From assembly GCF_900111495.1 (NCBI RefSeq), contig NZ_FOIU01000001.1, positions 496,001 to 560,000 on the forward strand: a DNA stretch of 64,000 nt, given 5' to 3'. This document shows positions 1 to 8,908 of the stretch, in pieces; the first letter of the stretch is position 1; the number at the start of each line of letters is the position of its first letter. Under the pieces are notes generated by a model. That model searched no databases. It worked only from the letters and a program-made list of their open reading frames with translations, and had not been told where the DNA came from. The stretch comes from Chryseobacterium wanjuense. GTDB taxonomy: Bacteria > Bacteroidota > Bacteroidia > Flavobacteriales > Weeksellaceae. The position numbers and the translations under genes are program-made.

Positions 1-77
1 TGAATTAATTTCTTTGTCAATTTGCTTCGCTTGTGAATTTTTTGAAGGTACTATTATTTACTCAAAATTTTTTAGGA

Positions 78-176
78 GCTTATTCCTGCTTTCCACTATA
101 TCTTTTTGGGTACGGTCTCCGCTTTGCTCCGACCGCACCCAAAAAGGATGCCGTTGCAATCAGGGCTAGGGTAGCA
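78..176. repeat. Dispersed palindromic repeat, copy 1
   Basis: An inverted-repeat unit whose two arms (around 100-112 and 136-148) read as a loading of 'tttttgggt' and 'acccaaaaa' around a GC-rich centre. Its reverse complement closely matches 61517-61592 in this same window, including the flanking 'agccc-gattg' motif. It is non-coding; the ORF across it has no protein-like features. It resembles multi-copy intergenic repeats I know from Flavobacteriia, which is recall rather than a search. Confidence 0.7.
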
Positions 177-195
177 GTCGTTATACGCACTCTTT

Positions 196-344
196 GTCAT
201 TGCGAGGAACGTAGTGACGAAGCAATCTCAACTAAAAAAAGAGTGATACTTAAATATTCTTAAATACTTAATAAAACTTAATGGTTAATAGTAAGATATA
301 GATAAAGATTAGAAGAGATTGCTTCACCTTCGTTTCGCAATGAC
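196..344. repeat. REP-like inverted pair (cattgcgag...gcaatct)
   Basis: Two copies of a REP-like unit face each other: 196-228 (gtcattgcgaggaac... ending agcaatct) and 316-344 (agattgcttc... ending cgcaatgac). Together they can form a long stem around an AT-rich spacer. The pair lies just downstream of the minus-strand permease that ends at 362, so it may act as a transcript end or RNA-stabilising element. The function is inferred. Confidence 0.6.
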
Positions 345-361
345 ATTTATAGATTAAAGTT

Positions 362-1591
362 TTAATTATACTTAATCGCCTTCACCGGAGAAATCTTACT
401 GATCAGATAACTCGGAATAATCAAAGCTAATGCAGAAATAATCAAAATTCCTATAGAAATAGAGATGATCGCAATCGGATTGAGATCCACCGGAACGGTG
501 CTTACATAATAATTTTCCGGATTCAATTTAATAACTCCAAAAAACTTCTGAATTAAAATCAATCCAAGACCAATCGCATTTCCATACAACAATCCCGGAA
601 TCATGATGATCAGGGTATAATTAATGAAAGTCGCTCTGATCTGGGAGTTACTCGCGCCCAATGTTTTAAGAAGACCGATAGAATTTGTTCTTTCAATAAT
701 CAAAATCAGAAGAACCATGATAATATTGATAACTACAACGATTAACATGATGATGATAATCAATGCAATATTGGTGTCAAAAATGCTGATCCAGTCTGTG
801 ATTTGCGGATATTTTTCAGTTGCTTTCTCTGCGTAGTTTTTGTAGCCGATCAGTTTTTCAATTTCTGGGAAATCTCTGTCGATATCGTTGACATTTTTCA
901 GGAAAATATCGATTCCGCCCACTTCATCAGGCTTCATATCCTGAATTTTCCTTACATGATTGATTCCTCCGATTACGAATTGGTCATCAATCATTTTGAT
1001 ATCGGTTTTATAAATTCCGACCACTTCAAACTTCCTGTAAATCGGTTGCTGATCTGTTTTGGAAAAAACGGTCACAATGCTGTCTTTTACCTTTAAATGA
1101 AGGTCATTCGCTATTTTTTGCGAAATGGTCACCCCATTGTTGTAGCCTACTTCCGTCACTTTCGGCGTGGTACCGGCTATCAGGAATTTTTTAAATCTCA
1201 GACTGTCAAAATCTTTTCCGACACCTTTGAAAATAATTCCTGCAAAATTATGCTCATTACGCATGATTCCTGTAACCATCGCATATTTCTGAACCGTTTC
1301 TACATCCGGAAGTTCCTGTATTTTTTTGATGTTTAGTCCCTGATTATCAAGAACCGAAGTGTTGTATGAAGAATTTGACCTCGTAGATTTTACCGTAATA
1401 TGTCCGCTGAAATCTGCCAATCTCTCTTTGATCGCTTTTTTAGAGCCGAATCCGGTGGAAACGGTAATTAAAGAAACAATAATTCCCAACGCTACAGAAA
1501 GTCTGCCGATGAAGATGATAACCCTCGAAAGGTTATTTTTGTTATCTTTGGAAAACGCTATTTTTCTAGAGAAATATAAAGGAAATTTCAA
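362..1591 (-). CDS. FtsX-like ABC transporter permease (LolC/LolE type)
   Basis: An inner-membrane permease subunit of the MacB/LolCE class, likely working with a separate ATPase in lipoprotein release or a related export. It has one N-terminal membrane segment, a large periplasmic domain, and three C-terminal membrane segments with the conserved ERTNSIGLLKTLGAS stretch of FtsX domains. The start is uncertain. A TTG at 1591 begins the family-typical LKFPLYFSRKIAF and gives 409 aa; an ATG at 1660 would give 432 aa but would run 65 bases into the divergent namZ gene. I prefer 1591. No ATPase gene is adjacent. Confidence 0.85.
   Translation of the reverse strand: MKFPLYFSRKIAFSKDNKNNLSRVIIFIGRLSVALGIIVSLITVSTGFGSKKAIKERLADFSGHITVKSTRSNSSYNTSVLDNQGLNIKKIQELPDVETVQKYAMVTGIMRNEHNFAGIIFKGVGKDFDSLRFKKFLIAGTTPKVTEVGYNNGVTISQKIANDLHLKVKDSIVTVFSKTDQQPIYRKFEVVGIYKTDIKMIDDQFVIGGINHVRKIQDMKPDEVGGIDIFLKNVNDIDRDFPEIEKLIGYKNYAEKATEKYPQITDWISIFDTNIALIIIIMLIVVVINIIMVLLILIIERTNSIGLLKTLGASNSQIRATFINYTLIIMIPGLLYGNAIGLGLILIQKFFGVIKLNPENYYVSTVPVDLNPIAIISISIGILIISALALIIPSYLISKISPVKAIKYN
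1543..1550 (+). promoter_or_regulatory. Candidate -7 box (TATCTTTG) for namZ
   Basis: TATCTTTG matches the Bacteroidota -7 consensus TAnnTTTG and lies 46 bases before the namZ ATG. No convincing -33 TTG is visible. The site lies inside the 5' coding part of the divergent permease gene. Confidence 0.4.
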
Positions 1592-1595
1592 ACCT

Positions 1596-2792
1596 ATGAA
1601 TTTAGATTTCAAAATTAAAAATTTAGTTCTTATTTGCCTAATTTTTTTGGGAGTATTCAACCAATATTATTCTCAAACTCAAGATAAAGCCAATTTTAAA
1701 ACCGGTGCAGATCAACCTGAGCTGTATTTACCTTTATTAAAAGGAAAAACAGTAGGTGTTGTGACCAATCAGACCGGATTGATGAGCGACAGAACCCACG
1801 TCGTTGATTTTTTAGTAAAAAACGGAATCAAAATAAAATCAATTTTTGCTCCTGAACACGGTTTCCGCGGTGATGCGGATGCTGGGGAAAAAGTGAAAAA
1901 CGGAGTAGACGTAAAAACCAGAATTCCCATTGTTTCTTTATACGGAAATAATAAAAAACCAAAACCTGAACAGCTCAAAGGAATTGATGTCGTTGTTTTT
2001 GATATTCAGGATGTTGGGGTGAGATTCTATACCTATATTTCTACTTTGACGTATTTAATGGAAGCCGGCGCAGAAAATAATGTGGAAGTGATGGTGTTAG
2101 ACCGTCCCAATCCGCACGATGGCTATATAGATGGACCGGTTTTAAGACAGAAATGGTCAAGTTTTGTAGGAATGCACGAAGTTCCTGTTGTCTATGGCTT
2201 AACCATTGGTGAATACGGAAAAATGGTAAACGGGGAAAAATGGTTAAAAAATAGTGTTCAGGCAAAGTATACGTTAATTCCCATGAAAAATTATCATAAA
2301 AAATTGCGCTATCCAATTTTAGATAAGCCTTCTCCGAATTTACCGAATGATAAATCGATCAATCTATATCCAAGTTTATGCTTTTTTGAAGGAACACAGG
2401 TTTCAGTAGGAAGAGGAACAGATTTGCCTTTCCAGATCTATGGTTCACCATGGACACCGAATTTGCCTTATCAGTTTACTCCAAAACCTAATTTCGGAGC
2501 GAAAGATCCATTTTTAAACGGAAAACTGTGTTATGGCGAAAATCTTTCAAATTATCCAAATGATTTGAGAGAGATCAATTTAGAATGGGTTATTCAGGCG
2601 TATAAAAATTATAAAAATCCGCAGCTAGATTTCTTCCTGAAGAATCTTTGGTTTGATACTTTAGCCGGAACCGATGAATTAAGAAAACAAATTATTGCCG
2701 GAAAATCAATCGCCGAGATCAAAGCATCCTGGAAACCGGATTTGAATAAATTTGAGAAGATCAGATCGAAATATGTCGTTTATGAAAATTGA
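1596..2792 (+). CDS. namZ: Exo-beta-N-acetylmuramidase NamZ (DUF1343, GH171)
   Basis: A 398-residue exported protein of the DUF1343/YbbC family, shown in Bacillus and Tannerella to release terminal MurNAc from peptidoglycan fragments. The ATG at 1596 begins a signal peptide (MNLDFKIKNLVLICLIFLG ending near YSQ). Family motifs are clear: GKTVGVVTNQTG, FAPEHGFRGDADAGEKV, VVFDIQDVGVRFYTYISTL, DRPNPHDG, FEGTQVSVGRGT. An upstream in-frame extension to 1359 is open but would place the signal peptide internally, so it is rejected. The role here would be periplasmic muropeptide turnover and recycling. Confidence 0.92.
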   Translation: MNLDFKIKNLVLICLIFLGVFNQYYSQTQDKANFKTGADQPELYLPLLKGKTVGVVTNQTGLMSDRTHVVDFLVKNGIKIKSIFAPEHGFRGDADAGEKVKNGVDVKTRIPIVSLYGNNKKPKPEQLKGIDVVVFDIQDVGVRFYTYISTLTYLMEAGAENNVEVMVLDRPNPHDGYIDGPVLRQKWSSFVGMHEVPVVYGLTIGEYGKMVNGEKWLKNSVQAKYTLIPMKNYHKKLRYPILDKPSPNLPNDKSINLYPSLCFFEGTQVSVGRGTDLPFQIYGSPWTPNLPYQFTPKPNFGAKDPFLNGKLCYGENLSNYPNDLREINLEWVIQAYKNYKNPQLDFFLKNLWFDTLAGTDELRKQIIAGKSIAEIKASWKPDLNKFEKIRSKYVVYEN

Positions 2793-2796
2793 AAAA

Positions 2797-2887
2797 GTGA
2801 ATGGTCAATAGTGAATTTGCTTCGCTTGTGAATTATTAACTGGAAAAATTCACAATTCACTAACGAAGTTAGATTCACAATTCACCC
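2797..2887. repeat. Intergenic palindromic repeat (gtgaattt...attcac)
   Basis: Contains 'gtgaatttgcttcgcttgtg' and downstream copies of 'attcacaattcac', which pair with each other. A shorter relative occurs at 16-38 and a looser one at 47375-47465. It lies between convergent genes (namZ and the small membrane protein) and may serve as a two-way transcript end. Confidence 0.5.
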
Positions 2888-2893
2888 TTTCTA

Positions 2894-3100
2894 TCAGTCA
2901 AAATTCTGTGGTGGAGTTTTGTCATTCTTTCCTTTATTCAAGATAAAAAGACCAATTGACAATCCGATAACTCCTGCAATAGAAGTCATAAGAGCTCTTT
3001 CGATTTTATCAGGTTGATCATTTCCGACATAGTTCATCAGAAAAAGAATGACAAAAGTAATGACAGAAATGATAATATGGTTTCTTCCGAATAGTTTCAT
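2894..3100 (-). CDS. Small two-TM membrane protein
   Basis: A 68-residue protein with two hydrophobic helices (about 9-25 and 38-55) and a charged tail KGKNDKTPPQ. Function unknown. It starts four bases after the stop of the outer-membrane protein gene, which suggests one transcript with the two genes before it. Confidence 0.65.
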   Translation of the reverse strand: MKLFGRNHIIISVITFVILFLMNYVGNDQPDKIERALMTSIAGVIGLSIGLFILNKGKNDKTPPQNFD

Positions 3101-3104
3101 TGAA

Positions 3105-3728
3105 TTATTTTAATTTATAAGAGATCATTACACCGCCTCTGTATGGGAGAACTTCGCCGCTTTTGTTGAATCCTGTTGCTGGATCATAACGCTTTCCTGT
3201 TGTACGGTCATATCCTTTGTAGAAATCCTGGGAAGTTCCTACTGTACCGTAGATATCAATATTCCACCGGTCTGAAATGTTGAACTGATACCCTGCTGTA
3301 ACTCCTAATATTAAAGAATATCCTTTCTGGTAAAGATTAGAATAGACCAGAAGATCTCCGTTATGCTCATTAATGAATTCTCCATCACTCCAATAGCTCC
3401 ACTTCTGTAAAGTAAAAGCTGATGCAGCAATATTGGCTCCAAGATACCAATGTTTAAAGGCTTCATCAAAATAATATCTTCCTTCCACAGAAGCTGAATA
3501 ATATTGAAATTCATGTCCCGCAAAAGACTTCCATGGAGAAATGAAAATATCACCCTGTAAAGTATACTTTTTGCTTAACTGATGTTCTACGCCTACATTT
3601 AAAACACCGATTGTAGCAAACAAGGCATTTCCTTTTAAATAAACACTCGTTTCAGATTGCTCCTGAGCTTTTAAATTTCCCAATAAAAATAAGGTAAGGA
3701 ATCCTGTAATAAATTTAATTTTCGACAT
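3105..3728 (-). CDS. Outer-membrane beta-barrel protein
   Basis: A 207-residue exported protein with a signal peptide ending near KAQ. The alternating aromatic beta-strand pattern (YYSASVEGRYYFDEAFKHWYLGANIAASAF, RGGVMISYKLK) ends in the hydrophobic/aromatic C-terminus typical of small OmpA-like or OmpW-like barrels. It resembles the DUF3575-type barrels of Bacteroidota, but I cannot assign the family. It lies three bases after the thioredoxin-fold gene, in one probable operon. Confidence 0.75.
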   Translation of the reverse strand: MSKIKFITGFLTLFLLGNLKAQEQSETSVYLKGNALFATIGVLNVGVEHQLSKKYTLQGDIFISPWKSFAGHEFQYYSASVEGRYYFDEAFKHWYLGANIAASAFTLQKWSYWSDGEFINEHNGDLLVYSNLYQKGYSLILGVTAGYQFNISDRWNIDIYGTVGTSQDFYKGYDRTTGKRYDPATGFNKSGEVLPYRGGVMISYKLK

Positions 3729-3731
3729 GTG

Positions 3732-4907
3732 TTATTTTATCTGTTTTAATAACTCTTCGGCCAAAGTTGCATCTTTCTGTGCCTGGGTTGCCATATTTCT
3801 CGACATTTCTGCGTAAGTTTTTGCCATATCTTTGTTTCCGGTTAAGAAATAAAGTTTTGCCAAAATATAAGTGTTTTCGGAAGTTTCACCTCGCATTACC
3901 GATTTTTCTGCCCATTCTGCAGCCTTTTTCAGAGAGGTGGGAGTTTTTACGTGTTCGGAAAATACCCATGCCGCTTTTAGCAATTCATTAGGCTCAAATG
4001 ATTCTGAGTTTTTGTAATAAGCCAAAGCCGCTTTCTCATATTCCGGAAAATTGGCGTTTTGTTCGTAATAGCTTAATTTTGTTTGATTAAGCTTCACTTC
4101 TGCATCATGTTTTCCTACCAAAGGTTCGGCAGTTTTCATGAAATAATCGTCGTTGATTCTTTTATTCTTTTGATCGATAGACTGCTCAACAACTTTTGAT
4201 AATTTTATCTGATTGTCAAATTCTTTATAGGTTTCTTCCGGTAAAAACTTAATAATTTCCGCTTTTCTGTCTGTAAATTCTTTATAATTTTTATCATCAG
4301 CTGATTTCAGGAAAAATAGTAGAAATCCAACTTCATCTTTTGAGAATTCTTCCGCTTTTTTCTTGTTTTCGAAATATCTTTCTGAAGCTTTTTTTGCAAA
4401 ATCAAAATCGGATGCAGAATTTAATTTCATGATATTGATCAAAAATTCCGGATCTTTTTCGCCATTGGCAAAACGGTCTCTTAATGAGCCTTTCTTATTG
4501 TTTGGAGAATTAATATCCTGTGCCATCGAAAGGAAAAGACCTTCTTCCATATAACCATAGTTTTGAGAAACAATTTCCCCATCGCCATTTAAAAATAGAT
4601 AAGTAGGATAGGAGCGTACTCCATATTTCGCGGCAATATCCCTTCCTTCGCCCTTTTCCATATCGAATCTTGCATTTACAAAATTAGCATTGTAATAATC
4701 TCCGACGGATTTTTTAGTGAAAGTGTTCTTTTCCATCATCTTGCACGGTCCGCACCAAGAGGTATAGGCATCGATGAACAGGATTTTATTTTCTTTTTTC
4801 GCTTTGGCAACAAGGTCTTTGAAAGGCAAATCTTGAAACTGAATGGCTTCCTGAGCAAAGGCAACGACAGAACTTATTATAAATAATCCAGAGATAAATT
4901 TCTTCAT
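3732..4907 (-). CDS. Periplasmic thioredoxin-fold protein
   Basis: A 391-residue protein with a signal peptide (MKKFISGLFIISSVVAFAQ) and an N-terminal thioredoxin domain carrying the redox pair W51-C-G-P-C55, followed by VRSYPTYLFLNGDGEIV with the family cis-proline. The remaining 250 residues are helical with TPR-like segments (EKAALAYYKN, KKAAEWAEKSV, NTYILAKLYFLTGNKDMAKTYAEM). It is likely a periplasmic disulfide reductase or chaperone-like protein whose partner is unknown. First gene of a three-gene minus-strand cluster. Confidence 0.85.
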   Translation of the reverse strand: MKKFISGLFIISSVVAFAQEAIQFQDLPFKDLVAKAKKENKILFIDAYTSWCGPCKMMEKNTFTKKSVGDYYNANFVNARFDMEKGEGRDIAAKYGVRSYPTYLFLNGDGEIVSQNYGYMEEGLFLSMAQDINSPNNKKGSLRDRFANGEKDPEFLINIMKLNSASDFDFAKKASERYFENKKKAEEFSKDEVGFLLFFLKSADDKNYKEFTDRKAEIIKFLPEETYKEFDNQIKLSKVVEQSIDQKNKRINDDYFMKTAEPLVGKHDAEVKLNQTKLSYYEQNANFPEYEKAALAYYKNSESFEPNELLKAAWVFSEHVKTPTSLKKAAEWAEKSVMRGETSENTYILAKLYFLTGNKDMAKTYAEMSRNMATQAQKDATLAEELLKQIK

Positions 4908-5598
4908 TTGGCGGTAAAAATTAAAAAGCGAAGATACTTATTTTAACGTAAATGATTGATGATTATTACTGAATTTAAGACTTGTTCTGATGAGTTTAAC
5001 TAAGATTTAACATTATGAAAAACGCGTATGTATTAGTTCTTATTTTTTTATTTAATTGACAACGATAATCAAGAACCAACTCGTTTTACTTTATATAATG
5101 CTCATTAATTTCTGTTTAAAGACGTTATATTTTTCAGGTTTCTGTTACATAATCATGAAATTATCATATACTTTTTATTAAGGCTAAATTTTTTTTCTAA
5201 ACAAAGTGTTTTTTGTAATTGTAATATAATCAGGCTGTTGTGTTATTTTCTTTTTCATTTTTATTTCATTAATGTTAATAAATTGTGTCATTTTATTTAT
5301 AAATGCTATTCATAAATTGTATTTATAAGATTTTTATAATTCATATTGAAATTATGTAATAAATAATATAAAATATTGATATATTTTTGACTATTGATTA
5401 TTCACAAATTGTTGAATAATTAAATCTAATTATTATTTTAAATGAATATTAACTTAAAGAAGGAATAAAATAAATACAAAAAAGATGTGTAGTGTTTTCA
5501 AATTCTTCTATTTCGATTTTTGGCCTACATAGTTTTTTAATGATGATAAAGAGACATTTTTATTCGAAAAAAATTTATTTAATTACAAAATATTAATC
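4908..5598. other. AT-rich intergenic region, 691 bases
   Basis: Separates the divergent thioredoxin-fold and histidine decarboxylase genes. It is very AT-rich with many short ATTTAT/TTATAA runs. One TAnnTTTG match (TATTTTTG, 5382-5389) has no -33 partner at the right distance and lies 210 bases before the decarboxylase. No ORF, tRNA, clear terminator or repeat is seen. Confidence 0.5.
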
Positions 5599-6726
5599 AT
5601 GATCATTCAAAAAAGAGAAATGCTAGATGCGTACATGCATTCATTAGCTGAAAAAGCATCCCTTTCAATAGGGTATCCTTTTGCAACTGATTTCAATTAT
5701 GAAGAACTTCACAGCTTACTCCGATACCCACTTTTTAATCTGGGAGATCCTTTTATGGAAAGCAATTACGGCGTAAACTCATTTACTATGGAGAGAGAAG
5801 TCATAGATTTCTTTGCAGATTTGTTCCATGCTCCTAAGGATAATTATTCAGGGTACATTACCAGTGGAGGAAGCGAAAGTAATCTCTATGGTTTATATAT
5901 GGCCAGAGAATTACACCCTAATGGGATTGTATATTACTCATCCGATTCGCATTACAGCATCCCAAAATCTATCCGATTGCTTAATATGAAATCTATTGAA
6001 GTCGGTTCAACCCAAAATGGAGAAATCGATTATGATGATTTGTTCCTTGCAGTAGAACAAAACCGCCATCTTCCTGCTATCATTGTTGCCAATATCGGAA
6101 CTACAATGACGGAGGCGAAAGATGATCTTTCCAAAATCCGAAGTATTTTACAAAAGCTGGTGGTCGAATCACATTACATCCATTGTGATGCAGCATTGGC
6201 GGGAGCTTATCTTCCTTTATTAGAAGGAGGTTCAAAATTTGATTTTTCAAATGGCGCAGATAGTATTGCCTGCAGCGGACACAAATTCATAGGTTCGCCA
6301 ATTCCTTGTGGAGTCGTTGTCGTTAAAAAAGATAACAAAGAGCGCTTGTCTCACTATATTTCCTACATAGAATCCGTAGATTCTACGATTACCGGAACCC
6401 GAAACGGGCTGAGTTCGGTCTTTCTCTGGTATGCCATCAGGCATTTCGGAAAAGAAGGTTTGTTGCAAAGAGCTGAAGAATGTCTTTCTTTGGCAAAGTA
6501 TACTTATCACAGGCTTTTGGAGAATAATATTGACAGTTATTATAATGAAAATGCAATTACTGTACTCTTTGAAAAACCGTCTGAACTGTTATGTCAAAAA
6601 TGGCAGTTAGCAACAAAATCTGGATTCTCCCACTTAATTTGTATGCCGGGAATTTCAAAAGATCAAATTGATAGGTTTATAGAAGATGTCCTGAATGAAA
6701 GGGAAAACAATAAAGCCACTTTTTAA
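5599..6726 (+). CDS. hdc: PLP-dependent histidine decarboxylase
   Basis: A 375-residue group II PLP decarboxylase that would convert histidine to histamine and CO2. Family landmarks: FNLGDPF near 46-52, TSGGSESNLYGLYMARE at 88-104, H118 (ring-stacking His), D197 in HCDAALAGAY, and the PLP lysine K229 in SGHKFIGSPIPCGVV. This S-x-H-K block and the length match bacterial PLP histidine decarboxylases such as that of Morganella, rather than the longer aromatic amino acid enzymes. Substrate is inferred from these resemblances. A GNAT gene follows 54 bases downstream. No siderophore synthesis genes are near, unlike the acinetobactin/anguibactin loci. Confidence 0.85.
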   Translation: MIIQKREMLDAYMHSLAEKASLSIGYPFATDFNYEELHSLLRYPLFNLGDPFMESNYGVNSFTMEREVIDFFADLFHAPKDNYSGYITSGGSESNLYGLYMARELHPNGIVYYSSDSHYSIPKSIRLLNMKSIEVGSTQNGEIDYDDLFLAVEQNRHLPAIIVANIGTTMTEAKDDLSKIRSILQKLVVESHYIHCDAALAGAYLPLLEGGSKFDFSNGADSIACSGHKFIGSPIPCGVVVVKKDNKERLSHYISYIESVDSTITGTRNGLSSVFLWYAIRHFGKEGLLQRAEECLSLAKYTYHRLLENNIDSYYNENAITVLFEKPSELLCQKWQLATKSGFSHLICMPGISKDQIDRFIEDVLNERENNKATF

Positions 6727-6780
6727 TTCAATTTTAATTACAAAAACTAAATTTCAATCACTTAATATAATTTATACATC

Positions 6781-7419
6781 ATGCAAAACACAGCAGAACA
6801 ATTATCCCCAAAAGTAAAACATGTTGATCCAATTATCGTTACAACTCCAGAGCCTTGGCAATGGGATGTATTGGCAAAAGCTTTTCTTAATGATCCTACT
6901 TTAAATTTTTGGTTGGGTGAAAAGACCAATGAACAAACCCTTAGTGAGTATTTTGAAGCCATGATCAAAGATACTTTGGCTTCCGGCGGAACTGTATTTG
7001 CAAGTCCTGATCAAAAATCTGTTTTAATCTGGACATGGCTTGGGCGTGATCCTGAGGATACCAATGAGTTTAAAAAACAATGGCATGCTGTCCTTGATCC
7101 GGAAGGTGTAAAGCGTTATTACTGGCTTTATGAAGAAGGCGAATTAGACCTTGATCCCGAGAAACTTGAAAAAAGTTATGAACCCGCATACATGGGAGTT
7201 CACCCGGATTCACAGGGAAAAGGATATGGAGGGCATCTTTTGAGATGGAGTCTTAATTATTTTGAAGACAAAGGCTACGAAGCTCCTTACATATTGGCAA
7301 GTACAAGACGTTCGGCAAAATTATACTGTCCTCTGGTTGGCTTTCATCACCATAAAGAGGTATTCGCATCAGAATCGGATTCGGAACCTGTTGCAGTATA
7401 TTTAAAAAGAAATAAATAA
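6781..7419 (+). CDS. GNAT-family N-acetyltransferase
   Basis: A 212-residue acetyltransferase. The acetyl-CoA motif A is plain (V140 then HPDSQGKGYGGHLL), followed by a C-terminal beta-strand block (YILASTRRSAKLYCPLVGFHHHKEVF). The N-terminal third has an extended acidic segment (EEGELDLDPEKLEKS). The gene lies 54 bases after the histidine decarboxylase on the same strand and precedes a strong terminator, so the two probably share a transcript. By position, histamine is a candidate acceptor, but the sequence does not show substrate. Confidence 0.8.
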   Translation: MQNTAEQLSPKVKHVDPIIVTTPEPWQWDVLAKAFLNDPTLNFWLGEKTNEQTLSEYFEAMIKDTLASGGTVFASPDQKSVLIWTWLGRDPEDTNEFKKQWHAVLDPEGVKRYYWLYEEGELDLDPEKLEKSYEPAYMGVHPDSQGKGYGGHLLRWSLNYFEDKGYEAPYILASTRRSAKLYCPLVGFHHHKEVFASESDSEPVAVYLKRNK

Positions 7420-7457
7420 AAAAAAGAATAATTAGATAAATTTCAGTTTTTGAAAAG

Positions 7458-7489
7458 GAGTTGCTTCGATGGAGGCAGCTCTTTTTTTT
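7458..7489 (+). terminator. Rho-independent terminator of the hdc-GNAT unit
   Basis: A 7-bp stem (gagttgc / gcagctc, one G-U pair) around a 10-base loop, followed by eight T residues, 39 bases after the GNAT stop codon. Confidence 0.8.
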
Positions 7490-7503
7490 GTTATTAAAAA
7501 AGC

Positions 7504-7532
7504 AACCCTTCAAATCATTGATTTGAAGGGTT
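7504..7532 (-). terminator. Terminator, probably of the ancestral tRNA-Phe unit
   Basis: A perfect 12-bp stem (aacccttcaaat / atttgaagggtt). On the minus strand it is followed by TTTTTT. It lies outside the left attachment repeat, so before insertion it would have stood just downstream of the tRNA-Phe 3' end. Confidence 0.65.
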
Positions 7533-7547
7533 TGTTAATTTCATTTC

Positions 7548-7566
7548 TTGTGGTTTCTCCAGGAAT
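7548..7566. repeat. attL core direct repeat
   Basis: TTGTGGTTTCTCCAGGAAT, identical to 25254-25272. It is the duplicated 3' end of tRNA-Phe left at the far end of the element; the following base already diverges from the tRNA. Confidence 0.88.
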
Positions 7567-7690
7567 ATCCCTTTATTCTGATTTTCAATGATTTAAAACT
7601 TTGTTTACTTATGGAAGGGACAAAGAAGAGACAAAAAATAATAAATAAAATCTTTTTTGCCGATATTTGTTTAACCCTGTTTAGTAAACT

Positions 7691-8812
7691 ATGAAAGCAA
7701 AGATAAACAATTTTTACAATTTTCTTAATGAACTTCGATATAGGTTTCAAAATATTTTAATGTTAGGTCCTGAAAGTTTCGATGAAGATATTTCTCTTCT
7801 AGAATCCATTTATTCAATCAATAAAGAACAGTTTCCATTTGATATTAAGACAGCATTTGAAGAATTGTACACAGAAAATCCCGATAAGATGGAAATGATT
7901 TTTTGGGATAAACTCAAAGAATCTTACTACAATTACGAGCAGTTTATAGAATTAGATTATCAATATTTTAAAAATCCAGATTTACCTGAAAAGTTTCAAA
8001 ACCTATTCTATCACAGTAAACTGCTATCATATAACTATTTTGCCTATGTTTCCCGTATTTATTATTGGTACTATGGCAGAAAAAATGAACATCGAAGTGA
8101 AAAAGAAGAGATTACAGTAGGATTTTTAGATGATTACAGTAAGATAATTCCTGATTTATCTGAAAGTAATGCTATGCAAAAAATTCAAAATTACTTTTCT
8201 CTTCAATTTGAAATGTTAGAAAACTATATAAAATACATTTACGTAAAAAATGAATTTCACCTTGAAGTTGTTGAGCTCCGAATGTCTGATAATAGCTTTA
8301 TAAATAAGAGACTGAAAAAATTAGCAAATGAATATTATTCAAAATTGGAAATACTTACAAACTATAAAGATAATATTACAAAATTAGCGATGAATCTAAG
8401 GTTTAATTATCCTGATTTTTTAGATAATAAACAGCCAACTGCTAAAAAAGTTACTAAAAGCCAAGAATCACTAAAATTTCTTTATCCAGAAAATGTATTT
8501 GATTCACTCTCTCCATATATTACCGAAGAATTTAAGGAATCTTTTAGAAAACTAATTTTTGGTGAATTGGCTAATGTAGTTAAAGAAATTACTTTCAGAG
8601 GCGGTTCTAATATGCTTGTGTATTTTCTTAAACAACGTTATGATGAAGGTCATCTAATTGCTGATAGTAAAGAGCAGGTTTCGGAATGGATAATTAAAAA
8701 CTTTATGTTTTATGATGAAGAAGATTACAAAAAGTTTAAAAAAGATACTATTCAAAAAACTTTAATGAGAGATTGTAAGCCTCCCAAAAAAGAGGTTAAA
8801 TATCTAATTTAA
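7691..8812 (+). CDS. Uncharacterised element protein
   Basis: A 373-residue, charged, probably cytoplasmic protein rich in Tyr, Phe and Lys with no membrane segments. I do not recognise the family. The C-terminal 90 residues (LVYFLKQRYDEGHLIADSKEQVSEWIIKNF) look like the small helical, winged-helix-type tails found in regulatory proteins of Bacteroidota mobile elements. Its place next to the left end, before the HTH gene, suggests control of excision or replication. This is inference from position only. Confidence 0.6.
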   Translation: MKAKINNFYNFLNELRYRFQNILMLGPESFDEDISLLESIYSINKEQFPFDIKTAFEELYTENPDKMEMIFWDKLKESYYNYEQFIELDYQYFKNPDLPEKFQNLFYHSKLLSYNYFAYVSRIYYWYYGRKNEHRSEKEEITVGFLDDYSKIIPDLSESNAMQKIQNYFSLQFEMLENYIKYIYVKNEFHLEVVELRMSDNSFINKRLKKLANEYYSKLEILTNYKDNITKLAMNLRFNYPDFLDNKQPTAKKVTKSQESLKFLYPENVFDSLSPYITEEFKESFRKLIFGELANVVKEITFRGGSNMLVYFLKQRYDEGHLIADSKEQVSEWIIKNFMFYDEEDYKKFKKDTIQKTLMRDCKPPKKEVKYLI

Positions 8813-8852
8813 TTTTTTTAGTCCCTTTTTTGTCCCTATTTAAGTACAGGCA

Positions 8853-8884
8853 TTGATTAAGGATAATTCACTAAAGTATTTTTG
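8853..8884 (+). promoter_or_regulatory. Candidate promoter of the HTH gene
   Basis: TTG (8853-8855), a 21-base spacer, then TATTTTTG (8877-8884): a good match to the Bacteroidota consensus TTG-N17-23-TAnnTTTG. The expected start of transcription is about 15-20 bases before the ATG at 8909. Confidence 0.6.
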
Positions 8885-8908
8885 TATCATAATTTTAAAT
8901 AAAACATT

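Noticed and set aside
624..1336. Plus-strand ORFs opposite the permease
   Set aside because: They are shadows of the minus-strand coding sequence with no domain signal.
1359..1595. N-terminal extension of namZ
   Set aside because: It would place the signal peptide about 80 residues inside the protein and is antisense to the permease gene.
7691..8812. RteC-family regulator
   Set aside because: Position near the element end is suggestive, but the characteristic RteC sequence patterns I remember are not seen.
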